Below are positions 1 to 6,526 of a stretch of DNA of 9,278 bases, piece after piece (within the stretch, counting starts at the first letter, position 1; every line of letters begins with the position of its first letter). The DNA is from Flavobacteriaceae bacterium (GTDB lineage Bacteria > Bacteroidota > Bacteroidia > Flavobacteriales > Flavobacteriaceae), in NCBI GenBank assembly GCA_013042255.1, contig JABDQK010000209.1, forward strand, positions 1-9,278, given 5' to 3'. The translations under genes and the position numbers were made by a program. Under the pieces are notes generated by a model that was not told the DNA's origin, did no database searches, and worked only from the letters and a program-made list of their open reading frames with translations.

Positions 1-38
1 TATTGGAATAAATCCATATATTTGGATTATATCCAATA
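1..38. promoter_or_regulatory. Candidate operator: two tandem palindromes over the radical SAM promoter
   Basis: Two copies of the dyad TGGA-N5-TCCA occur at 4-16 and 23-35, 19 bases apart. The whole block is also one interrupted inverted repeat: bases 1-7 pair with 32-38 and 11-16 pair with 23-28, with a 3x3 mismatch between the arms and a 6-base centre. The probable -7 box (17-24) sits at the axis, and the start codon follows 3 bases after the block. This arrangement suits a repressor site that occludes the promoter, but that is inferred. The region is AT-rich, which raises the chance of accidental symmetry, and sequence left of position 1 is not visible, so the element may extend further. 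Confidence 0.4.
17..24 (+). promoter_or_regulatory. -7 promoter box of the radical SAM gene
   Basis: TATATTTG matches the Bacteroidota housekeeping -7 consensus TAnnTTTG at every fixed position and lies 17 bases upstream of the ATG at 42. This would give a very short leader, as is common in flavobacteria. The matching -33 TTG element would fall at or before the window edge and cannot be checked. Confidence 0.5.
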
Positions 39-41
39 TAA

Positions 42-1112
42 ATGAATTCCAAACATCTTAAAGGCAGGGGTGCGCAACAGAATTCCCATAATAAGTTTGA
101 AGCGCTGCATTCAGAATGGAGAGACGATTTCCTCGAATACTGTCTTAAAGAAGGGGAGTTGGCAGATAGTAATAAGACAGCATACCTCCCTATATTTCCT
201 AAAACCATAGTCAATAAAGTGACAAGTCCGGATGTCGGTATGTCCTACTCAATGAACCCTTACCAGGGATGTGAACATGGCTGTATTTATTGTTATGCGC
301 GAAATACGCACGAATATTGGGGCTACAGTGCCGGTCTCGATTTCGAAAGAAAAATATTGATAAAAGAAAATGCCCCCGCATTGCTTGAATCAAAACTAAA
401 AAGCAAGACCTGGAAGGCAAAGACGATTGTCCTTTCGGGTAATACCGATTGCTATCAGCCTGCGGAAAAGAAATACAGGATTACCAGAGCTTGTTTAGAA
501 GTTTTTTTAAAATACAGGCATCCGGTGGGGATCATAACAAAAAATGCCCTGCTACTGCGAGACCTCGATTTACTCATTCAATTAAACAAACACGGTCTTA
601 TTGGGGTACATATTTCGGTTACTTCACTTTCTGAGGATACGAGGCGACTTTTAGAACCCAGGACGGCGACATTGTCGAGACGCCTTAAAACCATCCGGGT
701 ATTGTCTGAAAATCAGATTCCCGTCAATGCAATGCTGGCACCTCTGATCCCTGGGATTAACAGTCATGAATTAATGTCTCTGGCTAAAACCGTCTCCGAA
801 TGCGGGGCCCGTTCTTTTGCATATACGGTTGTACGTTTAAACGGAGCCATCGGAATTCTTTTTTCAGATTGGATCAAAAGGACTATGCCTGATAAGGCTG
901 AAAAGGTACTCAATCAGATCAGAAGTTGCCACGGGGGCAGCCTTAACGATAGCAGATTCGGTATCCGCAATAGAGGTGAAGGTCCTCTGGCAAAGAACCT
1001 AAAGAATGTGGCCCGAATCGCTAAACAAAAGTATTTTAAGGAAAAGAATTTCCCGGAACTAAATACAGCCTTGCATCAGCAATACAAAGAAGGACAGCTG
1101 AAGCTATTTTAA
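42..1112 (+). CDS. PA0069 family radical SAM protein (SplB-like)
   Basis: This 356-residue protein belongs to the radical SAM superfamily, SplB-like group, PA0069 subfamily. The cluster motif CxxxCxxC is C77-C81-C84 within 'CEHGCIYCYAR'; these cysteines would hold the [4Fe-4S] cluster that cleaves S-adenosylmethionine. The N-terminal 'KGRGAQ' (7-12) is also characteristic of the subfamily, which supports the ATG at 42 although no Shine-Dalgarno is seen. The length is normal for the family. The substrate is unknown: the SplB relationship (spore photoproduct lyase, a DNA repair enzyme) is structural and does not show a repair role here. The gene is preceded by a symmetric promoter element and overlaps the convergent oxidoreductase gene by 9 bases at its 3' end. 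It appears to be the last or only gene of its transcript. Family assignment is firm; function is open. Confidence 0.92.
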   Translation: MNSKHLKGRGAQQNSHNKFEALHSEWRDDFLEYCLKEGELADSNKTAYLPIFPKTIVNKVTSPDVGMSYSMNPYQGCEHGCIYCYARNTHEYWGYSAGLDFERKILIKENAPALLESKLKSKTWKAKTIVLSGNTDCYQPAEKKYRITRACLEVFLKYRHPVGIITKNALLLRDLDLLIQLNKHGLIGVHISVTSLSEDTRRLLEPRTATLSRRLKTIRVLSENQIPVNAMLAPLIPGINSHELMSLAKTVSECGARSFAYTVVRLNGAIGILFSDWIKRTMPDKAEKVLNQIRSCHGGSLNDSRFGIRNRGEGPLAKNLKNVARIAKQKYFKEKNFPELNTALHQQYKEGQLKLF

Positions 1113-2528
1113 CTCCCAGCCTTTGCGATAAGTTCCCCTGACCCACTCGTTGGCCTTCTCAAAATTCGTCACCCTCATAGCATCACCGTCCCACATGATC
1201 TTCCTCCTGCCCGGATACGAATACGGGTCCCAGTCGCCCAATTGTTTACCTTCTTTTAACTCTTTATACTGAAAGGCTTTGATGGCCAGATTTCCCATGA
1301 GAACGGCTTCAGTAAGGGGGCCTGAGCGATCGAAACTGGAAGAAGTTCCAGTACCAAGCAGACAACCTTCAACCCAATTTCGCTGATGCCCTCCTGTACT
1401 GCCCTCAACTCTGGCTAAGGTAGGTGCAGGTGGAGAAAAAAGTCCCATCATTTCAGAAGGTAGCAATCGGGCATTTCGAGAATAAACATCACAGACAAGG
1501 ATACCCTTCGTTCCGTAAAAAACAGTTCCTCCCCCAGTATCGCCAATCGACTCTTCATCTTTTAGTTCATCGGGAAGATCCGGCATGATGCCTCCGTCAT
1601 ACCAGTTGAGGTCTATTTTACCATGATTAGGAGCATTAAACTTAAGTCGGACAATAGAGGACGCAGGACAGGAAGCACTGTAGTCGGCTTCTACAAAATC
1701 CCCAACCCAATTGGTGGTACAACTCGCTTCAGCCTCTGTGGGATAACCCAGATCGAGTACACCGAAAGGTGTTTCCATGATATGGCATCCCATATCACCC
1801 AATGCCCCGGTACCAAAGTCCCACCAGCCACGCCATTTAAAAGGTAAATAGGCGTTGTTATAATCTCTCTTTGCCGCTGGTCCCAGCCACAAGTCCCAAT
1901 CGAGGCCATCCGGAATTTCATCTTTACCCTGAGGCAGGGGTAAGCCTTGAGGCCATACAGGACGGTTTGTCCAGCAATCTACCCGCTCTACCTTACCGAT
2001 AACTCCAGAATTTATCCACTCTTTGGCTTGTCTGCTGCCATCACTCGATGCTCCCTGGTTTCCCATCTGAGTAACAATGCCATTTTCACGTGCAACCTGT
2101 GTCATCATGCGTGCTTCGGCAATATTATGGGTGAGTGGTTTTTCTACATAAGCATGTTTTTTAGCCCTCATAAATGGTAAGGCAATGGTAGCATGTGTAT
2201 GGTCGGGTGTGGCAACCATTACAGCATCCATATCCTTGAGCTGCTTATCGTAGACCTTGCGAAAATCTTTGTAACGTTTTACATCCGGAAAGAATTCATA
2301 GGTTTGAGCTGCTCTCCTATCATCTACATCACAAAATGATACAAATTTCACCTTCCCGGTTTCCTGTAATCCTCTTATAACCCCGGAACCTCTTCCTCCA
2401 ACACCGAAGGCGCCAACGTACAGTGTGTCGCTGGGAGGAACATGTCCTTTTCCGAGCACATAACTTGGGACTATAGAAAATACAGCTGAAGATGCCGTTA
2501 CGTTTTTGATAAATTTTCGCCTTTGCAT
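1104..2528 (-). CDS. Exported Gfo/Idh/MocA family oxidoreductase
   Basis: This 474-residue protein is an NAD(P)-dependent Gfo/Idh/MocA dehydrogenase. The N-terminus 'MQRRKFIKN' followed by a hydrophobic stretch to about residue 25 is a twin-arginine signal, so it is probably folded with cofactor and exported to the periplasm. The Rossmann fold begins after it, with the dinucleotide loop 'GVGGRG' at 42-47. The family EKP motif is E129-K130-P131 ('YVEKPLTHN'), and H249 in 'GDMGCHIMETPFG' lies where the C-terminal catalytic region begins. Such exported members are abundant in Bacteroidota and Planctomycetes, often for sugars or inositol derivatives, and some act as glycosidases through an NAD-dependent redox cycle. 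The substrate cannot be read here, and there are no carbohydrate-use genes next to it. Its 3' end overlaps the radical SAM gene by 9 bases. The 110 bases upstream (2529-2638) separate it from the HD gene on the same strand and show no convincing terminator or promoter. Confidence 0.93.
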   Translation of the reverse strand: MQRRKFIKNVTASSAVFSIVPSYVLGKGHVPPSDTLYVGAFGVGGRGSGVIRGLQETGKVKFVSFCDVDDRRAAQTYEFFPDVKRYKDFRKVYDKQLKDMDAVMVATPDHTHATIALPFMRAKKHAYVEKPLTHNIAEARMMTQVARENGIVTQMGNQGASSDGSRQAKEWINSGVIGKVERVDCWTNRPVWPQGLPLPQGKDEIPDGLDWDLWLGPAAKRDYNNAYLPFKWRGWWDFGTGALGDMGCHIMETPFGVLDLGYPTEAEASCTTNWVGDFVEADYSASCPASSIVRLKFNAPNHGKIDLNWYDGGIMPDLPDELKDEESIGDTGGGTVFYGTKGILVCDVYSRNARLLPSEMMGLFSPPAPTLARVEGSTGGHQRNWVEGCLLGTGTSSSFDRSGPLTEAVLMGNLAIKAFQYKELKEGKQLGDWDPYSYPGRRKIMWDGDAMRVTNFEKANEWVRGTYRKGWELK

Positions 2529-2638
2529 AAATTTTTCGTTTTAAAATGCATCGGAAGATACAAAAAAACAGAGGCAAAAAACTAATATGGACAACCTACT
2601 ATGAAGGATAATACCATGGGGGAGAAATCCAAATTGTT

Positions 2639-3298
2639 TCACCTATCTCCATTCCATTCTGCATAAAACTGCTCCAGGAAATTAAGTAGGAAGTCGTGTC
2701 GTTGTGACGCAATTCTTTTTCCTGTTTCAGTATTCATTTTGTCTTTTAGCAACAAAAGTTTTTCGTAGAAATGATTGATGGTAGGACTCTCCGACTTTTT
2801 ATAAGTTGATTTGGTCATATTGAGATCCGGGGGAATATCAGGATCATAAAGCTTTCTGTTCTTAAAACCTCCATAGTGAAATGCTCTCGCAATCCCTATA
2901 GCCCCAAGTGCGTCCAGGCGGTCTGCATCCTGAACAACCTGAAGTTCCAGTGGGTACTTGGTTTTGTTTTTCTTCCCAATGGTGTTTTTAAAAGAGATGT
3001 GTTCTATAATATAGCATACCTGCTCTATTGTTTTCTTTTTGATTTCCAAGGATCCGAGAAATTCCCTTGCCATCCGGGGTCCTACAGTTTCGTCTCCCTT
3101 GTGGAATTTAGAATCGGCGATATCGTGAAGCAGCGCCCCCAAACTCACAACAAGGACATCAACTTTTTCATCTTTAGATATCAGAAGGGCATTCTTAAAT
3201 ACCCTTTGCGTGTGGAACCAGTCGTGTCCGGCCTCTGCATCTAGTAGTGTTTCCTTTACAAAATCGATAGTTGCCTCAACAAGTTCTGTATTGGTCAT
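2639..3298 (-). CDS. HD domain phosphohydrolase (YpgQ/YedJ-like)
   Basis: This 219-residue soluble protein belongs to the stand-alone HD phosphohydrolase family. The metal-binding set is visible in order: H29 in 'HDWFHTQRV', the paired H58-D59 in 'ALLHDIAD', and D124 in 'VVQDADRLDALGAIG'. The length matches YpgQ/YedJ-type proteins, some of which are reported to hydrolyse nucleotides in a metal-dependent way; the substrate of this one is not evident. The ATG at 3298 overlaps the stop of the upstream plsC gene as ATGA (3295-3298), so the two are almost certainly cotranscribed and translationally coupled. No N-terminal signal or membrane segment is present, so it should act in the cytoplasm. A link to phospholipid metabolism is suggested only by this coupling. 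Confidence 0.88.
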   Translation of the reverse strand: MTNTELVEATIDFVKETLLDAEAGHDWFHTQRVFKNALLISKDEKVDVLVVSLGALLHDIADSKFHKGDETVGPRMAREFLGSLEIKKKTIEQVCYIIEHISFKNTIGKKNKTKYPLELQVVQDADRLDALGAIGIARAFHYGGFKNRKLYDPDIPPDLNMTKSTYKKSESPTINHFYEKLLLLKDKMNTETGKRIASQRHDFLLNFLEQFYAEWNGDR

Positions 3299-4032
3299 TC
3301 GCTAATCCTGATGTCATTGGTGATTACTTCTTCGGCTTTGGCTATTAAAACATCGGGATCTCCGGTATTTTGTATTGGTGGGTGGACTTTGAAGATCAAA
3401 TGCGAGCCAATTCCGTAGGGAAACTTCCCGTAACGAAGCATTTTCCATGAGTTATTAATACTGATGGGCACTATAAGAGCCGACGGCGCTTGTTTCATAA
3501 GCACTTTTAGGCCGGTGGGTTGAAATTTTTTAGGATGTCCTGTTCGGCTACGGGTTCCTTCCGGAAAGATCACGGCACTTCTCCGGTGTTTTTCAATGTA
3601 TTTTCCCAGTTTTGCAATGGCCATCAAGGCCTGTTTGCTGTCTTTTCGGTCAATCAAAGCAGAACCCCCATGCCTCAGGTTATATGAAACGCTGGGAATA
3701 CCTTTTCCCAATTCGATTTTGCTGACAAACTTAGGGTGGTGCTTCCTCATATACCAGATTATAGGGGGAATATCGTTCATACTCTGGTGATTGGAAACAA
3801 TGATCAAGGGTATACCATCAGGGATGTCCTCATTATTGATAAAGGTGTAACGAGTTCCAAGCAGGTAGGTACACCACATCAATACCAGATTGAGATAGCT
3901 CACGCTTTTTTGATGGGCCTGGTAGCCAAACCAGTTAAAGCATATCCACTGGATTGGATGGAATACAAGCAGGCTAATTCCAAAAACAAGGAAGTACAAA
4001 GTTGTTAATGGGTAAGCCAGTAGTTTTCGCAT
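3295..4032 (-). CDS. plsC: 1-acyl-sn-glycerol-3-phosphate acyltransferase (PlsC family)
   Basis: From the ATG at 4032 this is a 245-residue lysophosphatidate acyltransferase-like protein, which would convert lysophosphatidic acid to phosphatidic acid at the inner membrane. The HX4D catalytic motif is H82 to D87 in 'NHQSMND', motif II is 'KIELGKGIP' (105-113), and the phosphate-binding motif is 'FPEGTRSR' from 156. A hydrophobic segment at about 5-33 is the membrane anchor. An in-frame GTG at 4056 would add 8 residues, but it lies in the stem of the upstream terminator and precedes the T-tract, so I reject it in favour of the ATG. Many flavobacteria carry several PlsC paralogues, some for other lipids (for example ornithine or glycine lipids), so the exact acceptor is uncertain. 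It is coupled to the HD gene by ATGA. Confidence 0.88.
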   Translation of the reverse strand: MRKLLAYPLTTLYFLVFGISLLVFHPIQWICFNWFGYQAHQKSVSYLNLVLMWCTYLLGTRYTFINNEDIPDGIPLIIVSNHQSMNDIPPIIWYMRKHHPKFVSKIELGKGIPSVSYNLRHGGSALIDRKDSKQALMAIAKLGKYIEKHRRSAVIFPEGTRSRTGHPKKFQPTGLKVLMKQAPSALIVPISINNSWKMLRYGKFPYGIGSHLIFKVHPPIQNTGDPDVLIAKAEEVITNDIRISE

Positions 4033-4036
4033 AGCA

Positions 4037-4044
4037 CAAAAATA
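4037..4044 (-). promoter_or_regulatory. Possible -7 box for plsC, embedded in the terminator T-tract
   Basis: Read on the minus strand, the end of the T-tract gives TATTTTTG, an exact fit to TAnnTTTG, ending 4 bases before the ATG at 4032. Used as a promoter, it would give a leaderless or nearly leaderless plsC-HD transcript. No TTG is found at the right distance upstream (the nearest TTTG is about 28 bases away), and a T-rich tract can match by chance. Confidence 0.25.
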
Positions 4045-4072
4045 AAAAAACCGCACCTGGTATAGTGCGGTT
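4038..4072 (-). terminator. Intrinsic terminator after the bacilliredoxin gene
   Basis: On the minus strand an 8-base-pair stem (4065-4072 with 4049-4056, core CCGCAC/GTGCGG, 8-base loop) is followed by a run of T interrupted once by A (4038-4050). It lies 22 bases past the bacilliredoxin stop codon, with the right polarity for that gene, and ends 6 bases before the plsC start. On the plus strand there is no T-tract after the stem, so it is not bidirectional. Confidence 0.85.
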
Positions 4073-4094
4073 CAAATATTAAATCTGAATTGAT

Positions 4095-4505
4095 CTAACA
4101 AAATTCATTATAAGCTTCTGTAAGATTCTCAGCAATCATTTCTGCAGGTCTGCCTTCAATATGATGTCTTTCAATCATGTGAACAAGTTCACCATCCTTA
4201 AACAGTGCCATGCTAGGTGACGAAGGAGGGAAGGGAACCATCAGGTTTCTCGCTGCATCTACTGCTTCAGTGTCAACTCCGGCGAATACTGTGATCAGGT
4301 GGTCTGGTTTTTTATCATTCCTGAGGCTTAATTTCGCCGCAGGTCTCGCATTGGCCGCTGCACATCCGCAAACGGAGTTTACGACAACCAGGGTTGTTCC
4401 ATCTTTTTCAATCGCCTTTTTAACGGCTTCAGCTGTATATAATTCTTCAAAACCTGCTGATGACAGGTCTTCTCTCATAGGTTTTACTAATTCTGCGGGA
4501 TACAT
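4095..4505 (-). CDS. BrxA/BrxB family bacilliredoxin (YphP/YqiW family)
   Basis: This 136-residue thioredoxin-fold protein carries the family's CGC active site at C46-G47-C48 within 'VNSVCGCAAANARPA'. In Bacillus, BrxA and BrxB remove bacillithiol from oxidised proteins; Bacteroidota homologues are named by similarity, and no bacillithiol synthesis gene is visible here. The length is close to that of Bacillus YphP. The protein ends in an extra cysteine (C136, 'NEFC'), whose role is unknown. The start at 4505 is preceded by an excellent promoter (4528-4562) and an A-rich leader without a Shine-Dalgarno. A strong terminator follows, so it looks like a single-gene transcript, divergent from the co-chaperone gene. 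Confidence 0.93.
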   Translation of the reverse strand: MYPAELVKPMREDLSSAGFEELYTAEAVKKAIEKDGTTLVVVNSVCGCAAANARPAAKLSLRNDKKPDHLITVFAGVDTEAVDAARNLMVPFPPSSPSMALFKDGELVHMIERHHIEGRPAEMIAENLTEAYNEFC

Positions 4506-4527
4506 AGTCTTTATTTTTTATTGGCTA

Positions 4528-4562
4528 CAAAGATAGGGAAAGTGGGGAAATTATAAGCCAAA
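4528..4562 (-). promoter_or_regulatory. Promoter of the bacilliredoxin gene
   Basis: On the minus strand a -33 TTTG (4562-4559) is followed after 23 bases by TATCTTTG (4535-4528), an exact TAnnTTTG match. The ATG is 22 bases further downstream. The spacing is at the long end of the range seen for flavobacterial promoters. Confidence 0.65.
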
Positions 4563-4601
4563 GCTTTCTTAAGACTGCCGAAGTTATTAGTCGTTAAACC
4601 C

Positions 4602-4609
4602 TATCTTTG
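4602..4609 (+). promoter_or_regulatory. -7 promoter box of the co-chaperone operon
   Basis: TATCTTTG is an exact TAnnTTTG match ending 17 bases before the ATG at 4627. No clear TTG is found 17-23 bases upstream, so the -33 element is weak or absent; the mirrored promoter on the other strand is better formed. Confidence 0.55.
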
Positions 4610-4626
4610 CCAAAATTTTTTCTAGC

Positions 4627-5358
4627 ATGATTCGTTGGATCGCAGCTATATTAGGCTACTTTTTATTTCGCCTTCCGGGAGCCATTATTGGATTTCTGGT
4701 TGGCAGCTTTATGGATAATATGGGTTCCGGTCCCAGGGCGAGGTCGATCTTTGAAGATTTTTCCCGCCAAAAAGTTAGTCCGGCCGATTTTGAAATAAAC
4801 CTCCTTTCCCTGTGTTCAATAGTCATTAAGGCAGACGGACAGGTTAGTCAGCGTGAACTGGATTACGTTCGCCAGTATTTTCTCAGCACCTATGGAAAAG
4901 AGAAAGCTAATGCAATTTTCAGAACCTTTAATGAAGTAATCAAAAAGCGCGAGATTTCGGCTCAGAGGATCTGTACATTTCTCAACCAAAGGACACGATA
5001 TGAAGTCCGTCTTCAGCTGCTACATTTCTTATTTGGTATCGCAAGGTCTGATGGATCAATTAAGCAACCCGAGATCGACAAGATCCGGGAAATTGCAGGC
5101 TATCTGAGAATTGGAAAGTCGGACTATGAAAGTATTAAGGCCATGTTTGTTAAAATGGCAGACAACGCCTATAAAATATTGGAGATCGACAAAACCGCTT
5201 CTGATGATGAGGTAAAAAAAGCCTACAGGACGATGGCAAAAAAGTACCATCCGGACAGGGTAAATACCGAAAATGAGGCCATCAAAAAAGGTGCTGAAGA
5301 GAAGTTTAAGGAAGTACAGAAGGCGTATGAGCAAATTCAGTCCGAAAGGGGGATGTAA
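4627..5358 (+). CDS. Membrane-anchored TerB/J-domain co-chaperone (DjlA-like)
   Basis: This 243-residue protein has the DjlA layout. A hydrophobic, glycine-rich N-terminal segment (about 3-29) anchors it in the inner membrane. A TerB-like helical domain (about 52-165) has two acidic half-repeats, '[12 protein letters not shown]' and '[12 protein letters not shown]', that resemble metal-binding loops. A J domain closes the C-terminus (from about 180) with the essential HPD at 208-210 in 'KKYHPDRV'. The intact HPD means it should stimulate the ATPase of a DnaK partner near the membrane. In E. coli, DjlA is linked to envelope stress signalling; no such circuit is visible here. The HupE-like gene follows after 11 bases, so the two form an operon. 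A near-consensus -7 box lies 17 bases before the start, which supports this ATG. Confidence 0.9.
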   Translation: MIRWIAAILGYFLFRLPGAIIGFLVGSFMDNMGSGPRARSIFEDFSRQKVSPADFEINLLSLCSIVIKADGQVSQRELDYVRQYFLSTYGKEKANAIFRTFNEVIKKREISAQRICTFLNQRTRYEVRLQLLHFLFGIARSDGSIKQPEIDKIREIAGYLRIGKSDYESIKAMFVKMADNAYKILEIDKTASDDEVKKAYRTMAKKYHPDRVNTENEAIKKGAEEKFKEVQKAYEQIQSERGM

Positions 5359-5369
5359 CATCTGAAAGC

Positions 5370-5954
5370 ATGGATATTTTTTGGTTTTATATAAAATTGG
5401 GACTGGGGCATGTTCTGGACTTGTCTGCCTACGACCATATTTTATTCCTGATGGCCCTGGTGATTCCTTTTACATTCAGAATGTGGAAACAAATTCTGAC
5501 CCTGGTTACCGTATTTACTATTGCGCATTGTTTGTCACTGGCCTTATCGGTCTATAAGGTAGTTGAAGTTGAGGCAGCATGGATCGAATTTCTGATACCG
5601 GTAACTATTGTTGTTACAGCACTATTTAACCTGAGGGATAGTTTGAAGAAGCGCAATAAACTGAGTTTTCAACTTCAGATAATAGCAACCGGATTTTTTG
5701 GGCTTATCCACGGCTTTGGATTTTCTAATTATTTTAATATGCTCATGGCCGGGGAAGAGGAAAAGTTAAGCCCGTTACTTGGATTTGCTACAGGAATCGA
5801 AATTTCTCAGTTGATTGTAATATTGATGGTTTTGATCGTAGCGGCTTTATTGGAAATAGGATTGAAGTTGCCCAGAAAGTATTTTGTTATCGGCACGACT
5901 GCAATTGTCATTTTAATTACAATCCCTATGATATTAGATACCTGGCCGGGCTAA
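5370..5954 (+). CDS. HupE/UreJ family integral membrane protein
   Basis: This 194-residue protein has six likely membrane helices (about 20-36, 42-62, 70-88, 101-126, 137-165 and 171-189). Family marks are 'GLGHVLDLSAYDHILF' with H14, D22 and H23, then H53 in 'TIAHCLSL', and H114 in 'GLIHGFGFS'. HupE and UreJ proteins are putative nickel or other metal permeases or metallochaperones, but this short form is widespread in Bacteroidota without hydrogenase or urease genes, and none is seen here. The conserved histidines argue for metal binding; the metal is unknown. It starts 11 bases after the co-chaperone stop and is the second gene of that operon. No clear terminator follows; a 5-base-pair AT-rich hairpin at 5996-6009 has no T-tract. 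Confidence 0.82.
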   Translation: MDIFWFYIKLGLGHVLDLSAYDHILFLMALVIPFTFRMWKQILTLVTVFTIAHCLSLALSVYKVVEVEAAWIEFLIPVTIVVTALFNLRDSLKKRNKLSFQLQIIATGFFGLIHGFGFSNYFNMLMAGEEEKLSPLLGFATGIEISQLIVILMVLIVAALLEIGLKLPRKYFVIGTTAIVILITIPMILDTWPG

Positions 5955-6007
5955 GGATCTGAAAAAACGCACCTTATCGGTTTTAATTAAATATTAACCA
6001 TAATTGG

Positions 6008-6038
6008 TTGTTGAACTCTTTTAAAGCCGGTATCTTAG
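6008..6038 (+). promoter_or_regulatory. Probable promoter of the dCMP deaminase-protease operon
   Basis: TATCTTAG (6031-6038) matches TAnnTTTG in all but one fixed position. Two overlapping-range TTG elements lie upstream, at 6009-6013, giving spacers of 17 to 20 bases, which fits the flavobacterial range. The resulting leader to the GTG at 6080 would be about 35 bases. Confidence 0.45.
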
Positions 6039-6079
6039 TGCCTGTGAGCCCGAGACACTGGAAATAGACCCGTGAAGAC

Positions 6080-6520
6080 GTGACTAAAAAAAAGCAGCTA
6101 AAATACGACAAGGCCTATTTGAGAATGGCTCACGAGTGGGGGAAGCTTTCCTATTGTGAGCGGAAGCAGGTTGGAGCCATTATAGTAAAAGACCGGATGA
6201 TTATCTCAGATGGATACAACGGAACTCCCACGGGATTTGAAAATTTCTGCGAAGATGATGAAGGATATACAAAATGGTATGTCCTGCATGCTGAGGCTAA
6301 TGCAATTTCAAAGGTAGCCTCCTCAACCCAGTCGTGTGAAGGAGCCACTTTATACATTACATTGTCGCCGTGCAGGGAATGCAGTAAACTCATACATCAG
6401 TCTGGCATAAAACGTGTGGTATATCAGATCGCTTACAAGGATGGTTCAGGTTTACAATTTTTGGAGAGGGCTGGTGTGGAACTGGAACATCTGCCGCATA
6501 TACTAGAAGAAAATGTATAG
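6080..6520 (+). CDS. Deoxycytidylate deaminase (dCMP deaminase family)
   Basis: This 146-residue enzyme of the cytidine/deoxycytidylate deaminase fold would convert dCMP to dUMP, feeding thymidylate synthesis. The zinc site is complete: H70 and catalytic E72 in 'LHAEANAI', and C98 and C101 in 'SPCRECSKL'. The early 'YDKAYLRMAHEW' and the 'DGYNGTPTG' loop (44-52) are typical of dCMP deaminases and extend to the very N-terminus. Translation therefore starts at the GTG at 6080: the only nearby upstream GTG (6072) runs into a stop, and the next internal ATG (residue 16) would cut into the fold. The S41 protease gene begins 6 bases after its stop codon, so the pair is an operon. ComEB of Bacillus is a homologue, but nothing here ties the gene to competence. 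Confidence 0.93.
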   Translation: MTKKKQLKYDKAYLRMAHEWGKLSYCERKQVGAIIVKDRMIISDGYNGTPTGFENFCEDDEGYTKWYVLHAEANAISKVASSTQSCEGATLYITLSPCRECSKLIHQSGIKRVVYQIAYKDGSGLQFLERAGVELEHLPHILEENV

Positions 6521-6526
6521 GAGAAG

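Larger units (their letters stand above)
4528..4609. repeat. 11-base inverted repeat formed by two divergent -7 regions
   Basis: CAAAGATAGGG at 4528-4538 and CCCTATCTTTG at 4599-4609 are exact reverse complements, separated by 60 bases. Each contains the -7 box for the gene on its own side plus an identical CCC extension upstream of it. The extension goes beyond the general consensus and might reflect shared regulation of the two divergent genes or simple promoter preference. Confidence 0.7.

Noticed and set aside
42..1112. Spore photoproduct lyase
   Set aside because: The CxxxCxxC motif and SplB-like fold are shared, but the KGRGAQ N-terminus and sequence context fit the PA0069 subfamily of unknown substrate.
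2876..3244. 122-codon open frame on the plus strand
   Set aside because: It is antisense to the HD phosphohydrolase gene, whose motifs are intact, and its translation shows no recognisable domain.
4033..4056. GTG start adding 8 residues to PlsC
   Set aside because: The GTG lies in the terminator stem and the added codons are the T-tract itself; the ATG at 4032 gives a normal PlsC N-terminus.
4210..4536. 108-codon plus-strand open frame
   Set aside because: It is antisense to the bacilliredoxin gene and crosses its promoter; no domain is recognisable.
5056..5361. 101-codon minus-strand open frame
   Set aside because: It is antisense to the C-terminal half of the J-domain protein, which is clearly the real gene.
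5996..6009. Hairpin AACCA-TAAT-TGGTT after the HupE-like gene as a terminator
   Set aside because: The stem is 5 AT-rich base pairs with no following T-tract, and it overlaps the probable -33 region of the next operon.
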